The notes under the pieces were generated by a model. The model ran no database searches and was not told where the DNA came from. It was given only the letters and a program-made list of their open reading frames with translations. The position numbers and the translations under genes were made by a program. Source: Saxidomus purpurata (taxonomy: Eukaryota > Mollusca > Bivalvia > Venerida > Veneridae). From it: DNA of 64,000 nt. The stretch lies in assembly GCA_022818135.1 (NCBI GenBank), contig JAFMSR010000017.1, positions 9,318,340 through 9,382,339 on the forward strand, given 5' to 3'. The number at the start of each line of letters is the position of its first letter. The first letter of the stretch is position 1. Positions 59,246 through 64,000 of this stretch are shown one piece after another.

Positions 59246-60315
59246 TCAATGCCGACAATTTTTCTGTTTAATTGGCGCTGTGCGGAAGCACAGTGCCAGT
59301 ATTGAATAGGTTTTAATTTTGTACCATGGGGTTGCATAATCGAATAGGGAGCAGCCAACATTATTATTGTAATTAAAAACTATGTATTATGTTTGAACAA
59401 ACTCCCTATAATGAATAAATAAATAGTATTAACTGATTACAAACAATACTATACCAGATGCATACGTCTTCGACCGTTAATTCAAAACTTTTGACATATT
59501 CATAGGATATTTAATAACTTTTCCACAAACTTGAAGGTTACGGTTTTTTTATTGCTTTGTTTACGGACCCTACGGCCAGATTCATCAAAGTTCAGAAAAA
59601 CGTCTCGATAGTTGTTTTGCTTTCTCTAAACATTTTGAAGTTTAAATACATATGTTGTCAACGTGAATAATTAATGAAAACCCATTTTAATTACTACATA
59701 CTAAAGTAAAATGTAGGCATTATAAATAAGACCGTTCACCTAACTATGCGATACATGGGGTCTCAATGAATCGCTAACAACTGACCAATAGTAAAGACAA
59801 AATTAATCACGTGGGTTTCGTCTGCGTCGAAAAGCGTCTACTGACCACGAGCTGTAGCCTTGTTTAATGGGCGTCATCGTACCATTATACGGAAGGTTGT
59901 TTTATGATTCGTTTATTTTTTTGTTAAACTGTAGTAAATGTGTTTTTTTACTTATTATGATAACAGTTACAAATAACATAATGTATTTGTTTTTTCCCGT
60001 TGATAGGTTGTTTACTGGTATTCTAAAATGACTGATTCCTTTAAATCATGTTTCAAAAACATGCGCAGCGCCTTTGATGCTTTGCATCAAAATTTGTCTT
60101 GTTTATATCTGTAACAATACTTCTGTTAACTTTGTTGTCACTAGACTTTTTGCTAAGTTGCTAACAGACTCTGAATGTTGTTGATATCTAAACAAATCAG
60201 ACGTATATTTTAATGACAATACAACGGACGTTATAAATTATGTAATTAAAACCTTCTTATTTTTGACATTGAACCTGAGAGACAGGACGTACATGTTGTG
60301 TATGTTCAGTTCAAA
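59246..60315. other. No gene recognised
   Basis: AT-rich between the foldback and the tandem duplication. Some CpG near 59810-59850 but no start codon with a donor. Confidence 0.35.
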
Positions 60316-60832
60316 ATGTTCTTATAATCTGCTTAAAACCGCGTCCTTGCAAACGCGTGAGTATGATGGACATTATGCATAAATATTCGTCAAATGGGTA
60401 CGTATAGCGATTATAAATTAACGACGGCCGATACCAAAACTTGCGTAATACTCTCTGCAGAGACAAAAACGTGTGTGATACTGTTTTTTTCCGGCCATTT
60501 AGTCCATATAGTCACTGTCACCGGCACAACAATCTACAGTGGGTTCAGCTGCAATGATAACTTATATAACAGAAATGTTCTTATCATCTGCTTAAAACCG
60601 CGTCCTTACAAACGCGTGAGTATGATGGACATTATGCGTAAATATTCGTCAAATGGGTACGTATAGCGATTATAAATTAACGACGGCCGATACCAAAACT
60701 TGCGTAATACTCTCTGCAGAGACAAAAACGTGTGTGATACTGTTTTTTCCGGCCATTTAGTCCATATAGTCACTGTCACCGGCACAACAATTTACGATGG
60801 GTTTAGATGCAATGATAACTTGTATAACAAAG
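60316..60832 (+). repeat. Tandem duplication, two units of 259 bp
   Basis: atgttctta(t)aatctgctt begins at 60316 and 60575. The copies are highly similar, including aaaccgcgtcctt(g/a)caaacg and ccggcacaacaat(c/t)tac. The open frames crossing them (60394-60666, 60700-61002) are therefore repeat-derived at their starts. Confidence 0.85.
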
Positions 60833-61879
60833 TACAGAGTCTTTGTTTTTGCATTGGAAATGACGAAAGAATACCGGGAGTCGATCGTTTTGCATTTGTA
60901 AACATCGATCGTTGCAGACAATGTTCAAGCAAACAGGCTAAGTATGGCACCTACGAAGCTAAAACGAAAAGCCGATTGAAGATTATATATTTCTTCACCT
61001 GATGAAAGTGCTGAAAGATTTCAAAGTATGTTACAAATCTATTTACACGTCAAAATGTGGCCCTACTTTCATTTTCAAACAACAATGTCCGTCATTTGTC
61101 CTCCTCAGATACCGGTTCGTCGCTTAACCCTTTGAAGAAACGGGGCTACGTTCACCCTGCCCCCCCCACCCCCACCCCCGCCGCCTCTGCGATGAGTTTA
61201 TTGATAGAGATATTTTTCTTAAAAGAAAAAAAACACTTCAAGACAAAAAAATACCCCTCAATCTCAATAGTCTCTTATAAGTCTATTGTTGACGGTGTCC
61301 CTAGTATCTTCAAAAGTATTTGAGTTAAAGTTGTCAACGTGTACAGGAATGTTTATCATCATGTGAAGTTGTGCACCGCTATTTCTTTTAATGCGAAATC
61401 ATCCAGTATTAGCAGAGTTATGACCCTTGACTTTTTGAAAATGAGCTATATTCAACTGAAAAAATATTTTCAAGAACGACATCCATGAAACTTTACAGGA
61501 ATATATGGAGTAGCTGCTATTACTTGTCATACTTATTTGGCCACATCTACGCCATCCCAAACACCACCATGACTTCCGATAAATACTTTGTTAAATTTGC
61601 AGAGAAACATGGGTGACATTTTGCCGTAATGTCGTTTGGCAGCATTTCTTTATTTGAAACACGAGAAGAAGAAAAAGCCAATCCAAATAGTTTTTCAATT
61701 AGTTCACTGGTTTAGAATCTGTCATGGGCAATGATTCATCGCTAATGACGGTAACGTTTAAGTTAATGGGAGTACAATTTTCAATTGTTACTCATTTTGA
61801 ACGCGGTATTTTATGAATATTTGCCTTTTCATCCTTGAATCTAGAAAGGGAAAATTTAAATTATTTTTTTCTCTGGCAG
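60833..61879. other. Probable intronic or upstream sequence of the 61880 exon
   Basis: A plus-strand frame ending at 60897 (ALEMTKEYRESIVLH, then two bases) stops at a donor-like CATTT|GTAAAC and is in the right phase to join 61880, but its acceptor is poor. Another protein-like frame (LFETREEEKANPNSFSIS) lies at 61640-61720. A C-rich run sits at 61157-61183. Confidence 0.3.
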
Positions 61880-61979
61880 CCACAAAAGCAGCTTTCAGAA
61901 CTACACAGACACAACTCCCGAGCTCGGTGTAGACTCCCTGGACGACATGTTTTCCCATATATATCGTTTTGAAGTGTGA
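61880..61979 (+). CDS. Terminal coding exon, protein unidentified
   Basis: A strong acceptor (attatttttttctctggcag) ends at 61879. One carried base, 32 codons and TGA (61977-61979) follow. The C-terminus includes TDTTPELGVDSLDDMF and ends HIYRFEV. Codons are less AT-biased than the flanks. AATAAA lies 59 bp after the stop. Acceptor, coding frame, stop and polyadenylation signal in order make this the best plus-strand gene end in the window. It needs two bases from the previous exon. Family not recognised. Confidence 0.5.
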
Positions 61980-62037
61980 ACGTCTCGGTCATAGGGATTG
62001 CTGGTGGCCTTTTCTGAACCGATCTCGATTTGCCGCT

Positions 62038-62043
62038 AATAAA
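62038..62043 (+). terminator. Polyadenylation signal AATAAA
   Basis: AATAAA in gccgctaataaaattt, 59 bp downstream of the stop codon at 61979. Cleavage would be expected near 62055-62065. Confidence 0.45.
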
Positions 62044-63660
62044 ATTTAAGAGTCTCGGCTGACAGATCGGTCTATGTTATACATGCATGAACTTTAAAGG
62101 AAAAGAGTAACGAATCGAGGAAAATATGACAAACAATTTTAAAACCAGCATTCCAGTACACTGCTTTTTCAGTACAACTTGAGCCCCGAAACAAATTGGC
62201 ACTCACTGCAGTATGAACTTATTTCAAGGACCAGATCTCCACAAAATACAGATTCTTCTTGAAAAAAAAAAATGAAAAAAACACCGACGGGAAAAATCCC
62301 CCCCCCCCAAAAAAAAACCCCCGCCCAAAAAAAAAATTTTCTTAGAAAGTAGGTCTAAAAACAATAAGAGCTAGCCATATATGCCTTAAATGTGCTATTA
62401 AATAGCGTAAGTCCTTGCTTCCCCGGCACACACCGGGCAGAGGAAAATTACTGGTAATAAAAGATAAAGTACCAGGTCATTTAGTGACCAATGCCAGTAT
62501 GGCTCTTGCTGGCAAATTGGCAAACTTGCCTTCAATTTATAAAAGGTTGTAACTACTGTGCTTCTGAAGCAATCAACTGAAACTCAAGGGGCATCAACTC
62601 CATATGATAATGATAATTTTCACAAGGTTTGATTGAAATTGCATAGCCAGTGTGTAGATATGGCTCCGGACAGAAATATGGAAATTTTGCTGTCAGTTTT
62701 CAAAGGGCCATAACTCCTGTGCTTCTGAAGCAATTCAGCTGAATATCAAGGGGCGTCAATGGGTAGATATGGCTCTGGACAGAAATTGCTAACGGACGGA
62801 CGACCAGTGCTGTTAACATAATACGCCCTTTCATGCGTATAAAATGACGTTGAAATGACTACAGTACTGCTCGTGTTCCGTCATATCGTATGGTACTCGT
62901 GCGTTGTACTGAATTGTCGTGTATCGTGTTTTTCACAAACAGACTACGCACGGCAGTGCAATACGACATCATAACAATGTCGTGTTAAATTATCCACCTC
63001 GCTACATGTTGGACTAAATTCATTTAATCATATTTTACTGCTTATGTACAAAGTTTGAGAGAATACATATACATGCATAATATTTAACAGTTATGTGATA
63101 TACTTGTAGAACATCTGTGCAAATATACTGTTGCAACATAGCAAAAGGGTTCGGCCACAAGTTATTGCAACATTAACTTAATTAATATGAATGGAACGAC
63201 AATGCGAAGCAAAGCGCGACCATTTGAAGTGACATCACCATAAACTTATATCGTTCTACCGAGGCAGAAAACGCCGCATAACAACAGTTTAGCACCATTT
63301 GTCAAGTGTCAAACAGAAGTCCCGTGCGTCGCTCCGCATTGTCGAATTGTGTACTTTGTAAAATAGTTCGTTTTCAGATACACAAATAATACAGCACAAC
63401 TTCACCGATTAAAGATTTTTTTTTTCGTATGCAAAAGCGCGTTGTTTTGTCGTGGCCATCAACCGGTGCCAAACAGAGCCAAGGATGACACTGCTCTCGA
63501 TTACATTGATAAGCTCACATTGGCATATATATTTCCCTATATAAAAAGCGAACGGTGAAATACGCGAGATCTGCACAGCATTATTGAAAGGTCTTTATTT
63601 CTTTGATTTACTTCCTGCAATTTCATTGACACGTTTTATTGATAATTATGTATTAATCTA
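62044..63660. other. Downstream region with repeat fragments, no gene
   Basis: 62273-62338 alternates long A and C runs and is probably error-prone. 62500-62830 holds two diverged core units (gggccataactcctgtgctt; tgtaactactgtgcttctga), then aacggacggacgacc and the hairpin ATACGC-CCTTTCAT-GCGTAT, the usual right-end order of a composite element. 62850-63400 has scattered CpG but no exon that I can support. Confidence 0.45.

Positions 63661-64000
<340 letters not shown>

Overview
The window looks like gene-poor, AT-rich nuclear DNA from an invertebrate, most likely a bivalve mollusc. The main reason is the dense scatter of tandem-repeat-cored elements with GACGG-type microsatellites and phrases such as 'agggccataa', which I associate with bivalve genomes. 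I see no rRNA, no operons, no CRISPR and no long uninterrupted ORF. The longest ORF (134 codons, 40765-41169) is unrecognised. Most short ORFs are chance or repeat-derived.

Host genes appear only as small splice-bounded exons. The best case is a minus-strand gene whose last exons run 20557 to 13015. Four exons join in one phase-compatible chain, and a 5.6 kb intron holds four simple tandem arrays and two composite repeat elements. A plus-strand terminal exon at 61880-61979, followed by AATAAA at 62038, marks another gene's 3' end. Weaker exon candidates lie at 27203 (+), 29029 (+), 36276 (+), 41329 (-) and a TATA-box first exon at 4960-5037 (+). None could be assigned to a known family.

Mobile DNA dominates. 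At 7058-7586 there is a miniature LTR element in tandem: 143-bp LTRs, an 82-bp interior made up mainly of a tRNA-Lys-type primer-binding site and a polypurine tract, and a complete tRNA-like Pol III promoter module inside each LTR. At least six elements (16318, 17340, 29858, 43366, 45231, 47884) share one layout: ACAAGAG- or ACTAGAG-like start, short hairpin, subterminal inverted repeat, usually a tandem core and GACGG microsatellite, then the complementary inverted repeat. The inverted repeats differ between elements yet match within each one. They resemble 'pearl'/HINE-type non-autonomous Helentrons. Two Tigger (pogo-type) derivatives with TA target duplications (29975-30877 and 36892-38267), a hAT MITE with a perfect 8-bp duplication (49407-49814), two TTAA-flanked MITEs (55822, 56280), a hAT-like element (42257-43014), several tRNA-type SINE pieces and a 601-bp CpG-rich insert between 15-bp direct repeats (11297-11927) make up most of the rest.

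Simple tandem arrays: 28 bp (13302), 48 bp (14192), 23 bp (14926), 39 bp (26319) and a 3.4-kb, 29-bp minisatellite (32781-36197) with an internal 1218-bp duplication. The last 340 bases are almost pure C and are probably an assembly or read artefact.
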